Assembly (NCBI GenBank): GCA_027186245.1
Contig: CP114496.1
Location: forward strand, 1,805,501-1,869,500
Reading direction: 5' to 3'
DNA length: 64,000 bases
Origin: Coriaria nepalensis
Taxonomy: Eukaryota; Streptophyta; Magnoliopsida; Cucurbitales; Coriariaceae
Shown piece by piece: positions 11,400-22,684 of this stretch. The position numbers were made by a program, and so were the translations under genes. The notes below the pieces were generated by a model. That model saw only the letters and a list, made by a program, of their open reading frames with translations. It did no database searches and was not told where the DNA came from. Position 1 is the stretch's first letter. Each line of letters starts with the position of its first letter.

Positions 11400-12625
11400 A
11401 AAGGGGGAGATTGTGGTATATGGACGGTGAAACGTATAGAGATTCATGTTGCCCCGACATTTTAAAGTCTGAAGGGCATACTATCCATTCAAATACTTCT
11501 ATTACGTCGGGGCATTGGTATCTTATATATGTCTTCTTTAGCTATGAATATTTGGTTGTACCCGAGTGCCCATCCATGAATGAAATCATATCATGCCTAA
11601 CTACTTCGTCAACCAATAAGTCGGCTACCAGCATATGATATTCATCTTTAGGCATTTCCAAATTCAAGTTTAAAAAATCTATATATATCCTGAGCTTTTC
11701 ATTCTTTTTCACGATGGGGACTATGTTGGATATCCACTCAGAATAGCTTAAAGTTCAAATAAAGATGTCTTTATGTATTTGTTCTATTCCTTCTTTAACC
11801 TTTAAGGCTACCTCGGTAGACATTCATTGAGGTGGCTATGGGATAGGTTTGTACCTTATCTTGAGCAGCATTCGATGTTCGACCAACGATTGATCGAGTC
11901 CAGGCATCTCGTTGTAATTCCAAGCAAAATAATCAGAATAAGCCGATAACATCTTTATCATTTCACGTTGCATTTCTACAAATATAAGGCTACTGATATA
12001 AACTGGTTAGGGGTCCTCGATCGAGCCTAAATTTATTTTTACTAATAGATGTTGTACATTGGCTTTCCAAATCATCTAACTTAGCTAAGGCGAGGCCTAA
12101 CTAATTCATCATTAAACCTTCGTCCATCTTCTCTATTCGGCCATGGTGGTATTCCTCTATCTTCTAAGTTGAATACTTTCTCTCGACGGCTATTATAGCT
12201 ATCGTCAGATCTAGCCATTAGGGACGCTCTGTCATGGCACTTCTTTTATTCTTGATTCAGTCAGTTCTAGCCACAAAAGGGCAATGAGAGTGTATTAGTT
12301 GCCAGTTTTTGTTCTTAAGCCGATTTTGATGCAGGTTCAGATGTTAAAATTACCTAGATTTCTCTGTCATTCGCCTTTATCACCTTATGGGTCCGACGTC
12401 TTCATAATAGTAAGCGGCTTCTACTACATGCTAGGTAGCCATGAAAGGTCTCGCCTCAGCCTTAACTATCTTGACCTTGTCTCTATTCTAGAATAGCAGG
12501 GCCTAATATAGGGATGAAGGAATACAGGAATTAGAGTGAATCCAATCCCTCCCAATCAAGGCATTATACGAAACCGTTGTGTCCACCACGAAGAATGTCG
12601 CAAGTTGGTATGTGTGTCTATGACA
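11400..12625 (-). pseudogene. Ty3-gypsy pol fragment (protease to reverse transcriptase)
   Basis: Minus-strand reading gives, in order, the end of a gypsy protease (VVDTTVSYNALIGRDWIH, about 12,530-12,585), a KVKIVKAEARPF spacer, and the RT entry YSDYFAWNYNEMPGLDQSLV (about 11,890-11,950). RT motifs follow: SEWISNIVPIVKKNEKLRIY (about 11,680-11,740), ADLLVDE, and FMDGHSG (about 11,570). Matches then fade into VFEWIVCPSDFK near 11,470. Stops and small indels are frequent. The motif set is that of the plant gypsy group whose protease contains SYNALLGRDWIH. No RNase H or integrase follows, so the copy is truncated at its 3' side. Confidence 0.8.
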
Positions 12626-12674
12626 GGAGTGAGAGAGACATAGAGTGAAAGAGAGAGCGAATGAGTGTGAAAAA

Positions 12675-13396
12675 AGGTGTCGAATCGTGCCGGCCCAGCC
12701 TAGCACGATTTGGGTATGACACGGATTATGTCATGCCGTATCCGGTATATATTGACTCGTGCCCGACACATATTGGCCCATGCCGTGCTTGTGCTTAAAA
12801 ATAAGGACACAGCACGACACAAATACAGTAACGGGCCATAAACATGTTGTACCGGCCTATGGGCCCATTTCAGCTCATGTGCTTGAGCCCATTTCGATCA
12901 GTGGACTCGAAGACTTATTTTAAAAAAAAAATTAATTTTACATAATATAAGAATTTTAAAGTAATTAGTAAAATATTAATAATGTAATATATGTTTTATA
13001 TATTAATCGTTCATAATAGTTATTATTTAGTAAATTAGAAGTTAGTACCATTAGTAATTAAAATTATAAATAAACTATAATAAATATTATTTGGTCAAAT
13101 AAGACCTTACATTAATCGAAAAGTTTTTAACATATAAAAAGATTTTCGGAAAAAAAAAACCCCTCAAATTAGGAGTTGCTTTTGAACTCGTGCTTCGGAT
13201 AGGCCAAAAAATGACGTGCCGTGCTCTGGGCTGACATGAGAAATCCGTGTCGTGCTTCGGCCAATATGGAAAATCCATGCCATACCTGTGCTCCGGTCCG
13301 ATATGGAAAATCCATGCCATATCTATACTCATACCATACTTTTATGGTACCATGTCGTGCATACTCATACTCGCCAAGCCCATTTTGCCACTTCTA
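12675..13396. mobile_element. hAT-like non-autonomous element (MITE) rich in CGTGC
   Basis: The left end reads AGGTGTCGAATCGTGCCGGC and the right end ends ATTTTGCCACTTCTA. The reverse complement of the right end (TAGAAGTGGCAAAATGGGC) approximately mirrors the left. Both arms are filled with GTGCCG/CACGAC and GGCCCA words around an AT-rich core (12,920-13,130). This layout is usual for small plant hAT-type elements starting TAGGGGTGGCAAA. I could not find a clean 8-bp target duplication. It lies beside the gypsy protease fragment. Confidence 0.5.
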
Positions 13397-13776
13397 AATG
13401 GGAAGGCAAGAAGAGTCCATGATTATCGTCGGTTCGTCGTGTTAAATGCCCCTACCAACAGCCACCAGAACACATTAAATGAAACCTATCTTTCTTCACT
13501 TTTGATTTGTTTCATAGATTTTTAATCCCCCATTCCTAGAATACTGGGCAAAATCACTTCTAGCTCAACTTGCACCAAATTCATTCAATCACTTGTTCTG
13601 TCTCGGGCCTTTTCTGCATGGGGTAGAGGAAAAAAACAAAAGAAACACACACGATTCCTCTGCTCTTCTTCTCAGTCAAACTCACACAATCCCCATCTCA
13701 ACAAACTCACTCCTTCACACCTTTCTTCCCTTCACCTTCTTCGTATTCACTAACACACACGCACACATACGAAGTC
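13397..13776. other. upstream region of the ABCG11-like gene
   Basis: No coding sequence is recognised. The stretch grows pyrimidine-rich and CA-rich toward the gene (TCTTCTTCTCAG, CACACACG runs), as is common in plant proximal promoters. Confidence 0.4.
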
Positions 13777-13784
13777 TATATAAA
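13777..13784 (+). promoter_or_regulatory. putative TATA box of the ABCG11-like gene
   Basis: TATATAAA lies 57 bases before the start codon, inside GTCTATATAAAGAGG. A start site about 30 bases downstream would leave a short, GA-rich 5' leader (AGAGAAGAAGAAGAAG). This is position-based inference; a farther upstream promoter is possible. Confidence 0.45.
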
Positions 13785-13840
13785 GAGGCAGAGTAACAGA
13801 GAAGAAGAAGAAGTTGAGAAGCTCCTCAGCAGATCACATA

Positions 13841-16800
13841 ATGATGGAGATAGAGGCGGGAAAGCCATCAGAAAACGGGCTTGCTCTAGGCAGTACCTTA
13901 AGCCCATTGAGTGAAACTCTATGGAGGGAGAAGACAAACACAGAACTTCTTGGTGACGTGTCTGCTAGGCTCACGTGGAAGGATCTGACTGTGACCGTAA
14001 CTCTCAGAAATGGAGAGACTCAGAAAGTTCTAGAAGGACTAACTGGCTATGCCGAACCAGGCGGCCTCACTGCTCTAATGGGTCCTTCTGGCTCAGGCAA
14101 GTCAACCCTTCTTGACGCTCTTTCTAGCCGCCTCGCCGCAAATGCTTTCCTCTCTGGCTCCATTTTGCTCAACGGCCGTAAAACCAAGCTCTCTTTTGGG
14201 ACTGCTGTAAGCCTTTTTTAATTTCAAATTCTTTTTTTTTTTGTTTTTTGTTTTTCTGTGGGTTGATATGATTTGTTATGATGTGCAGGCTTATGTGACG
14301 CAAGATGATAACCTGATCGGTACTCTAACGGTGAGAGAGACGATTTCTTACTCGGCAAGACTGCGTTTGCCGGATAACTTGGGCCAGTCTGAAAAGAGAG
14401 CACTTGTTGAGAGTACTATAATAGAGATGGGATTACAAGATTGCGCTGATACTGTCGTGGGCAATTGGCATTTGCGTGGGATTAGTGGTGGGGAGAAGAG
14501 AAGGGTCAGTATTGCTCTTGAGATCTTGATGAGACCTAGATTGCTCTTCCTTGATGAGCCTACTAGTGGTCTTGACAGGTTTCCATATTTTCTTCTCATA
14601 CGTCACTACTTAAGAATAATGAATTTGCCTTTTTATTTTTTTGTTATTTTTGGTTTTCATAATTTTATTATAGAGAGAGTTCTAACTTCTATGGACTTTG
14701 TGTTTTTGTGACAGTGCTTCTGCCTTCTTTGTGACTCAAACATTGCGGGGCTTATCGAGAGATGGGAGGACGGTGATAGCCTCGATTCATCAACCGAGCA
14801 GTGAAGTTTTTGAGCTCTTTGATCAGCTCTACTTGCTTTCTGGTGGTAAAACTGTGTATTTTGGTCAGGCTTCAGAAGCATACGAGGTGCGAACCCTTTA
14901 CTTATCATCTTTTCGGATAGATATATGTAGAATCTGCTGATTTTACACATTTCTATGAAACTGTTTAATTGGTTTATGTTACTATGTGTGCAGTTCTTTG
15001 CCCAAGCTGGATTTCCCTGCCCTGCTTTGAGGAATCCTTCTGATCATTTTCTTAGATGCATCAATTCTGATTTTGATAAAGTTAAGGCTACGTTGAAGGG
15101 CTCCATGAAACTAAGGGTATACAACTTTTCTTCTCTTCCTCTTAATTTGTGAAATCTCACCCAAAGTATAACAAGCTTTTCTAATTTCTGAAGTTCTGAT
15201 CCTTGTTGCTCTGAACTTGATATCGAATTAGTTTGAGGCAAATGATGATCCTGTGGATAAGATATCGACATCAGAAGCAATACGAGCTCTTATTGACTTT
15301 TATCGAAAATCTCAATACTGTTATGCAGCGAGAGAAAGAGTTGATCGCATATCAGAAGTTGTAAGTGTACTTTTCAAGATCTATCAATCAATCTATAAGT
15401 ATATATATATATATGTGGTGCAAATGATTAATGATAAACAGTATCCTCTTGGTATAAATTGCAGAAGGGAACTGTGCTAGATTCAGGAGGTAGTCAGGCT
15501 AGTTTCTTGATGCAAACCTTTACATTGACCAAGCGTTCATTCATCAACATGTCAAGGGATTTTGGATACTACTGGCTCAGGCTCGTAATCTACATCGTGG
15601 TCACAATCTGTATCGGAACAATCTATCTAAATGTCGGGACAGGTTACCACTCAATTCTGGTAAGAAGTCGCTAATACTTTGTATTAGGGGAAAAAAAAAA
15701 ACAATTGAATTAATCTATTCTCTAAGTAACAGGGTTCATTATTCGTCCTTTTGTTTTGTCTGAGATAGGCAAGAGGTTCATGTGCATCTTTTGTGTTTGG
15801 CTTTGTCACTTTCATGTCAATTGGTGGGTTTCCTTCATTCGTAGAGGATATGAAGGTAAGAAACAAGACTTCCCATGTTTTTCCTCTTGAATTTGGTCAT
15901 CATATTTGATTTCCTAATTCTTTTAGATTTTTTTTGTCAGGTTTTCCAGAGGGAGAGGCTGAATGGGCACTACGGTGTGGGGTCTTTCGTAATCAGTAAC
16001 ACAATCTCCGCCATGCCATTCCTCATATTGATCACCTTCCTTTCCGGAACTGTTTGTTACTTCATGGTTCACCTCCATCCGGGCTTTATGCATTATCTCT
16101 TCTTTGTTCTGTGCCTTTATGCAAGTGTTACTGTTGTTGAGAGCTTGATGATGGCCATTGCCAGTGCTGTCCCCAACTTCCTCATGGGAATCATCATCGG
16201 TGCCGGAATTCAGGTAACCCCTCTCCTCTTCTTTTGATCTCTATCCTAGCAAAAACAAGAAAACACAAATGCTTCGATCTTCTAATTTACTCTATTTATT
16301 AACTTCTTTCTCAAATTGTAGGGTATTTTCATGCTTGTTTCTGGGTACTTTAGGCTCCCGAACGATATCCCAAAGCCCGTTTGGCGCTATCCCATGTCGT
16401 ACATCAGCTTCCACTTTTGGGCTCTTCAGGTAAGAAAATCAGCTTGGTAGAACATTAGTATGTAATATAAGTTAACTATAACTGTTTTTTAAGAATTTTT
16501 TGTGCAGTAAATATAGTCCAGAAGGCTCTATTGAAAAAGGATGGTTCAATTTGATGATGGAAAAAAAGGCTATTATTATGATGGACAATAAGAAAGCTTT
16601 TTTTTTTTTTTCCTTCTGCAGGGTCAGTACCAGAATGATCTGAGGGGCTTGATATTTGACAACCAGTCGCCCGAGCTTCCAAGGATACCGGGTGAGTACA
16701 TATTGGAAAAGGTGTTTCAGATCAACGTGAACAGATCGAAGTGGGTGGACCTTAGCGTGCTATTCAGCATGATATTTGCGTATCGTATCATCTTCTTCAT

Positions 16801-16975
16801 CATGATCAAGGTGAGTGAAGACGTCACTCCATGGATCCGAGGATGTATAGCCCGGAGAAGAATGCAACAGAAAAACGGAAACCAGAGTACAATGGTTGCT
16901 CCTGATGGTCTCACACAGTCCCCTTCTTTGAGGGCCTATGTGAGAAACCGTGCAACAGGAACGAGTAGGAGATGA
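13841..16975 (+). CDS. ABCG11: ABC transporter G family member 11-like, 10 exons, complete
   Basis: Exons by GT-AG rule and family alignment: 13841-14206, 14289-14578, 14715-14886, 14994-15116, 15232-15360, 15465-15659, 15769-15855, 15941-16213, 16322-16429, 16622-16975. The total of 2,097 bases gives 698 residues, close to Arabidopsis ABCG11. The start chosen is the first ATG ([13 protein letters not shown]). The N-terminal nucleotide-binding domain has Walker [10 protein letters not shown] (about residue 85), signature SGGEKRR, Walker [13 protein letters not shown] and the H-loop region SIHQPSSEV. The C-terminal half has six predicted membrane spans ([18 protein letters not shown] onward), a [12 protein letters not shown] loop and a basic tail ([11 protein letters not shown]). 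ABCG11 is a plasma-membrane half-transporter that homodimerises or pairs with ABCG12 to export wax and cutin precursors. No stop, frameshift or lost motif is seen, so it is probably functional. Confidence 0.92.
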
Positions 16976-17585
16976 AATAACGGTGGCATGAGACGGAGTT
17001 ATGATTCATCACACTTGTTGATAATATCTGGCTTTGTAAGAAAACAGTTTTAAGTTCAAGATCTCAACTGGTTATTAACCTTTTGACTCAATACTGCTTC
17101 ATTGTGCATTGATGTGAAGAGAGAATTTAATATCTCTTCTCAGATAGTTTTTCTATAGTTTTAATAATTCAATTAATTTTACTTGCTGGTTATGAAGGAA
17201 GCATATTACGTTTTTTCATCTCAGATTGTTTTCCTATATGCTGCTTGTTACGATTGTGATTTAGTTTTTATTGTCATTAATTTGAATTTTATGAGTTTAG
17301 GTAGAGTACAAGGTACAATAAGTACAATTTTCAAGTCTAAGAACAGATCAAATTGAACTTCAATATATTGAGTTTAGGTAGAGGAAAAGCTATAAAGAAT
17401 ATTTTGGCTCCTCCCACATATTATATAATTCTCCACAATCTGTTAATTTATCATTGCTCGATTTTCTCTCTCTTTATTACTTTTATGATTATAATATATA
17501 GGAAATTATAATAAACTTATAAAATTTAACATAAATTATAATTAATATTTAAAATTGTTAATAATTATAATAAATATATAATTTT
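16976..17585. other. 3' flank of ABCG11-like gene
   Basis: AT-rich, without a recognisable gene. It should hold the 3' UTR and poly(A) signals of the transporter; I could not single out one AATAAA-type signal. It ends at the broken edge of a copia element. Confidence 0.4.
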
Positions 17586-17589
17586 AAGT

Positions 17590-19212
17590 GATTCTGAGTG
17601 ACAGGCTTCACAATGCAATTTTGAGTGATTAACTTCTTTAAATAGTGTAAGATATACATGTTTTAGATATGAAAAATTAGGGTGTCCTAATCTTTCATGC
17701 CATAACATGATTTGATTAGAGACAAAGATAGAGCTGAAACTACCTAATCCCTGAGCTTGTTTATTCTCGAAAACAGTTTTATCGAAGTAGTACAGTCCAT
17801 TACTTCCTTCAGCAGTTCCATTCGTCTTCCCCGAGTTCCAGTCCTGAAACACACAAGTGAAAAAGGGAAAAAGGATGGAACAATTAGATTCTTTTGATAT
17901 TTTATTAACGGACAGAAAGTTACAGGCAAGTCTTGGGATATGTAAGACTGATTTTAAGTTGATATTTTCATAAATTTTAATATGTTCTTTTCTTGCAATG
18001 GGTGAGAAACTACCATCGGTTATCCTAACTTTTTCTATACTAGAATATGGATAATATGAGTCAAATAGTTGGGAACAACTTGTCATGTGATCGGAAGTCC
18101 TTGAATCGATGATGTAAAGGCCAATTCTTCCTAGAGCCGAGAGTGCTAGAGGATAGCTACATATATGTGCCATAGAACTAGTAGGAGCATTAGGTGACAA
18201 ATAGGATGTTAGTAGTTTTAGAAGGTCATCTAACTGCTTTTTACCAAACATAGATGACTCAACCTCATTTGTTGCATGTACATTCCTTTCACTTTGTTTG
18301 TTTATCCTATCGTAGGGTGATCTTCCATGCAACTTATAATAATTTTCTCGCGTATGGCATGTCTTTCCACAGTAGTAACAGTGTAGATTATTCCTATCTC
18401 CTGCACGCTGATTTTGGTAGGTCTTGCCAGCTTAAGCTTTAGGTATTGGCTAAGGCTGACCCTTCTATATTTCTAGTCAGGTCTGCAGCCTTCTTACCTA
18501 ACATTACATGTCTCTGACTTTCTTTTCTCTATACCCCTACATAGACTTCCCCGATTGAATGCATGGGATTCCTTCCAATTATTTGACCACGCACATCATC
18601 AAATTCAACATTTAAACTTGCATAAAATTTGAAGATTCGGCTTGTGTCCACCGTCTTTTATATTGATTGTAGTCCTTGGGCCACTCATAGTCGTTGAACA
18701 AGTCCAGATCCTACCAAATGCTTTTAAGAATATTAAAGTACATAGTTGTAGAGTCCTCACCTTGGTGAATTTCCTCCAATCGTAGGGTTAATTGGTAAAT
18801 TTGAGAATGGTTTCCTAGATCAAAGTACATCAGTGAAATATTGTCCCATAGTTTCTTCCCAGTAGGACAATAGAGGTAGTTTGCACTTATCTCTCAGTCA
18901 TAGAGTTGACAAATGATGTCATCACCATTGAGTTTTCAGCATCCCAAATGGTATAGGTTTGGTCATTCATGTCTAGCTTCTCTATATCTCTTGTGATTTA
19001 GCCAATTTTCCCTCTCCTCCTAGTGTATATGCAGACAGATTGTGACTATTTAGGGAAATTATTCCCATTTAGTTAAATTGTGGTAATCTGAATGGATAAG
19101 TTTTCTGATGGGTATTGGATAGTTTGAAGTTCGGGCTTAGGGGGCTGATCGGAGGTGACTTCAGACATCTCTCGGGATAGCGGTTGACTAGTTTCAACCT
19201 AGGGGTTTATTA
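17590..19212 (-). pseudogene. truncated Ty1-copia element: gag and GAG-pre-integrase
   Basis: On the minus strand, gag lies at about 19,200-18,440. It includes the family block DDVRGQIIGRNPMHSIGEV (about 18,535-18,600), equivalent to the DEVRGRILG..PLPS gag block of plant copia elements. Next are a protease-like IDSRTSDHMT (about 18,050-18,110; the usual DSGAS is DSRTS) and a GAG-pre-integrase domain (LWHERLGHPNFSYL near 17,660, with HCEAC). The element stops near 17,590, before the integrase core, and no 3' LTR is found. It has several in-frame stops in gag. It was truncated after or during insertion. Confidence 0.8.
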
Positions 19213-19227
19213 GCAGTTTTGATACCA
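19213..19227 (-). other. primer-binding site of the truncated copia element
   Basis: The minus strand reads TGGTATCAAAACTGC directly after the LTR end. TGGTATC begins the usual copia PBS complementary to initiator-Met tRNA. It fixes the LTR edge at 19,228. Confidence 0.65.
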
Positions 19228-19439
19228 TAAAAACAAAGAATGAGGTATGAAATTATTCCTCTAATTTTTCTCTTTACAGAAATGTACATACTTATAAATC
19301 ATTCTATGATTCGAAATAAGAAAATAATCTACCTAATAAAAAAGATCCTTATAAATACTATTTTAGACTACTAATTATTCTATTTATCTAAATATAATCT
19401 AGATATGATACATAATTAAAACCTAATTCTTAATATTCA
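19228..19439 (-). repeat. 5' LTR of the truncated copia element (about 212 bp)
   Basis: It is bounded by the PBS on one side and by TGAATATTAAG on the other (minus strand), which directly abuts an ADH exon at 19,442. The length suits the short LTRs of this copia group. The matching 3' LTR is absent. Confidence 0.6.
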
Positions 19440-19441
19440 GG

Positions 19442-20738
19442 TAAGACTTTCAACAATACTGCTGTCCACTCTGGATGTGCTGTCATCGTCAGCGCTGTTG
19501 CCCCTCTAGGTAAGATTTGCCTTCTGAGCTGTGGGGTTGCAGCTGGTATAATCTCTCTCTGCCATATAATAATCTTCATGCCTATTTGTTTGTAGAGGAT
19601 TTAATCAGACTTCAGTGATGTTTTCGGGTTTCGGTGCAGCTTGGAATGTAGCTGATATATCAAAAGGGTCAACTGTGGTTATATATGGCCTCGGAACTGT
19701 AGGTTTCTGTAAGCATCAGTACTTAGTTAGACCTGAATTATTGACATTGATAATTCGGTCCCATTGCATGATTTTGATTACCGGGCCAAAAAAAGGTTGC
19801 GCAAGGTGCCAAAGCACGGGTTGCATCTCGATTAATAGGGGTTGATACTAATCCCAAAATGGGTGAAAAAGGTGCAGACATTTTCGTTTTCTATTGTATT
19901 TGTATTTTTATTTTTTAATTTCTGTTGAGTCTCTAGTTAATATTGCAAGGCATTAAAAATCCGGTAGTTATGATGGTTTCATCTTTTCTACAGCGGAAGC
20001 ATTTGGTATTACATAATTTCTAGCCCGACGTCTTCAAGTGAGCCTGTTCAGCAGGCCTTTTACTCATCCAAACATCTTTCAGCAGGTCTGTCTATGTTCA
20101 TGTTTATATATTTTCTTTATTTTTACTTTTTATATTTGTTATCTTTGTTACTAGGTTATCAAGCGGATTACTGATGGAGGAGCAGATTACTCATTCGTAT
20201 GTATAGGTAGTACGGAAATGATAACAACTGCATTGCAATCATGTTGTGAAGTAATTCTTTCAGAATCCCAAGCTCTTGTTTATGATGATGTATCATTTAT
20301 TTACTGGATAATTTAATGCTTAGACTATATACTAACCGTCCCAAATGTTTTCGGCTCAGGAATGGGGTCTGACCATTACACTTGGTATCCCAAAAATTAT
20401 GTCAGAAATAACAGCTCACTATGGGATGTTTCTTACTGGAAGAACATTAAAAGGAACACCTTTTGGAGGATGGAAACCTAAATCTCACCTTCCTTCCTTA
20501 GTAGATATGTACCTTAATAAGGTCAGTTGAAAGAGCATGGAAGTTGGCTTTATTTATTTTTTTGAAATAATGTCAATTTTTGTTCAAAGAAATGAAGAAT
20601 ATGTGATGTTTTGAGTTGCAGGAAATCAAGGTTGACGAGTGCATCACTCATAACTTGTCATTTGAAGACATCATCAGCGCTTTTAATCTCATGAGGGAAG
20701 GGAAGTGCCTGCGCTGTGTAATCCCCCTTCCTAACTAA
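19442..20738 (+). pseudogene. alcohol dehydrogenase-like (zinc ADH) 3' half, broken
   Basis: Exon-like blocks match the C-terminal half of plant zinc-type alcohol dehydrogenase-like proteins. They are 19,443-19,545 (VHSGCAV...CLLSCGV), 19,628-19,702 (GAAWNVADISKGSTVVIYG, NAD-binding fold), about 19,797-19,870 (VAQGAKARVASRLIGVDTNP), 19,994-20,053, 20,155-20,250 (RITDGGADYSF), 20,360-20,521 (GRTLKGTPFGGWKPKSHLP) and 20,622-20,738 (SFEDIISAFNLMREGKCLRC, stop). The N-terminal catalytic zinc half is missing. Block four has an in-frame TAA and a one-base frameshift. The acceptor before block two reads TTTTCGG instead of a CAG, and the donor after block four is GC. It is therefore a pseudogene. Its left edge coincides with the LTR of the copia element. 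Confidence 0.85.
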
Positions 20739-21555
20739 ATATTTCTCACCGTTGGTAATGCCCATTTGTTTTTACTTGGATTGTGCTACTGCTAAATGTT
20801 GGTTTTTTTTTTTTTTTTTGCCCCCTCCTCTCTTTAAGAGAATGAAAGCGTGTTAATATTAGGGATCCAAGACCTGATACGACCGATTGAAGAAAAGGCT
20901 AGTCCTATTTGATAGGGTCCACCTCACTTAGATTTAGTTGGCTGGTCGGTTATCAATAATAAAATTATAAAAGAACCCAAATTAAAAATAAAAGATTACA
21001 AATGTTCAATAAATAAAAGTAAAATACGCGACAATTGAGATCTACTATATTTTGCCGATTCTGCTCCAAATGATCATGTAAGAAACCAAATATTTAATGA
21101 AATAAATATAAATGAAAATAATATATTAGTAAATAAATAAATAAATCAATAAGCACTTATTGTGCCTTCATCTATCTTGAAATTCTTTAATGTATATATA
21201 ATACCGGGGTGAATGATAAGCTCGAAAGTTGGCTTTGCATAAAGATAAATGGCTCAACCATATATGGCACATGCTAAACATAAACTTCGAAACCACCGTA
21301 GATTCCAGTAGGATAAGGATATATTTAGCTATCCACTATAGTGTTGGGTACTTGTTCCATTTTCCTTCCACCATATTGTGATATTTAAGCTCGGATCTTT
21401 TTGAACAAGGCTATCGATATCTAGGCACTACTCCCTTGGTGTTAAGTTCGAGTGACAACAACCTTCCTATAATGCTCCACAAAGAAGTCGTCGGTTAATG
21501 AGAAGGCTCTTTCTCTACTTGTGGCTGTGCAAACAAGGCATCAGATTGTGTGACC
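20739..21555. other. intergenic stretch, no recognisable gene
   Basis: It follows the ADH remnant. AT-rich with a long T tract (about 20,802-20,819) and a few short repeats (AAATAAATAAATAAAT near 21,135). No coding family is seen. Confidence 0.35.
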
Positions 21556-21559
21556 ACTC

Positions 21560-21838
21560 TATCAACTTTGTATAAATTGTACAACGACTGCAAAATCCCC
21601 CACGTGTCTCAAGGCATTTGATAGGCATCTATCGGTCTCGCTTTCCTCGTAAAGGCATTAAAAAAACTTTTGAAGTCACTGAAAGCTTGCTGTAGGGATC
21701 CAACAACATCGTGACACAAGCTAACATATTCATATGATTCTATTTAGTCCAATACATCTTCACTCTAGCTTGCATACAAGACACAACGACCTCAACCATA
21801 TGATATTCTTCGTCTAGTGCCATATTTAGAACCAACTG
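21560..21838 (-). pseudogene. hAT-like transposase C-terminal fragment
   Basis: Minus-strand frame reads VEVVVSCMQARVKMYWTK, a stop, then NHMNMLACVTMLLDPYSKLS and later CLETRGGF. The pattern K-Y-W followed by L-A-x-x-x-x-L-D-P-x-x-K-L is the conserved block before the hAT dimerisation domain. Stops interrupt it. No ends are visible. The assignment rests on this one block. Confidence 0.45.
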
Positions 21839-21839
21839 T

Positions 21840-22680
21840 TAGATTCTATATATTTGCACGCAATAGAGGGGAGCAGTAATATGTTGTATTGTGGATAACT
21901 CATGTTTGCATCTAGAAAGTAGATTAGAAAATTTTAATACAGTTAGGCCACAGCCTAATTGGCCTCCCTCGGTCCAGTCAAGAATGCGGGATCATCCAGG
22001 TGCATCTTCCACTAATAAAAAAAGATGTTATAAGAAAAAAAAAAGACCAAAATGTTAGAATTTCGAAGTTGAGAGCAAAAAATAGAACATACTTTATTTT
22101 CTGGTAAAATTTGCTTACTTGCAAATGCAAGCATTTGACTTTCATTTATAAAAAGATGATTACAAATTTGGAAAACAAGGATTAAAGTTAAAGTAAACTA
22201 AGACATTTTTAATCAACTAGTATTAGAAGTTACAATACTAGATTAGATATTACAAAAGTGCTAAGTATAATCAAGCACACAAAAACAATAAAGTGCAAAA
22301 GCTATTTCTGTAAAAACAGCTTTTTGTTTTGTGCTAAAACATCAAAAGTGAGATGATGGACTTTGGCATGCTTGATCTCGAAGCTTGAGGTACAACCAAC
22401 TTTAAAAAAATTGCTTGAGGGCAGAGCAGCTTCATTTGATGTCAAAAATGCACTAAAACAGAAAACTTCACAATGCCAAAATCAATCAAATAGTAAAAAC
22501 AAGATTAGGCCTCAAGTTGAGTTTTAATGATCTGATCACCTTTAAACCAATTGCAACAAGTCATAAATAATGAGAGGAAGTTAATGAAATTGGAGTCAAT
22601 GTATTTGGATTTAAGAGTCAAAAAGTCAATGTTTTTGGTTAATTTATAATTGTAAAGTCACTAACCAGACAATCAATTTT
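21840..22680 (-). repeat. probable 3' untranslated/LTR part of the copia pol at 22.7-24.1 kb
   Basis: It lies immediately downstream (minus strand) of a copia RNase H end and is non-coding. It is rich in CAAGCTTCGAGATCAAGC-like and AAACAAAAAGC phrases. Neither a PPT nor a TG start could be fixed. Confidence 0.35.
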
Positions 22681-22684
22681 CAAA

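Noticed and set aside
13814..13840. Upstream extension of the ABCG11 frame
   Set aside because: There is no ATG there; the first ATG at 13,841 matches the family start.
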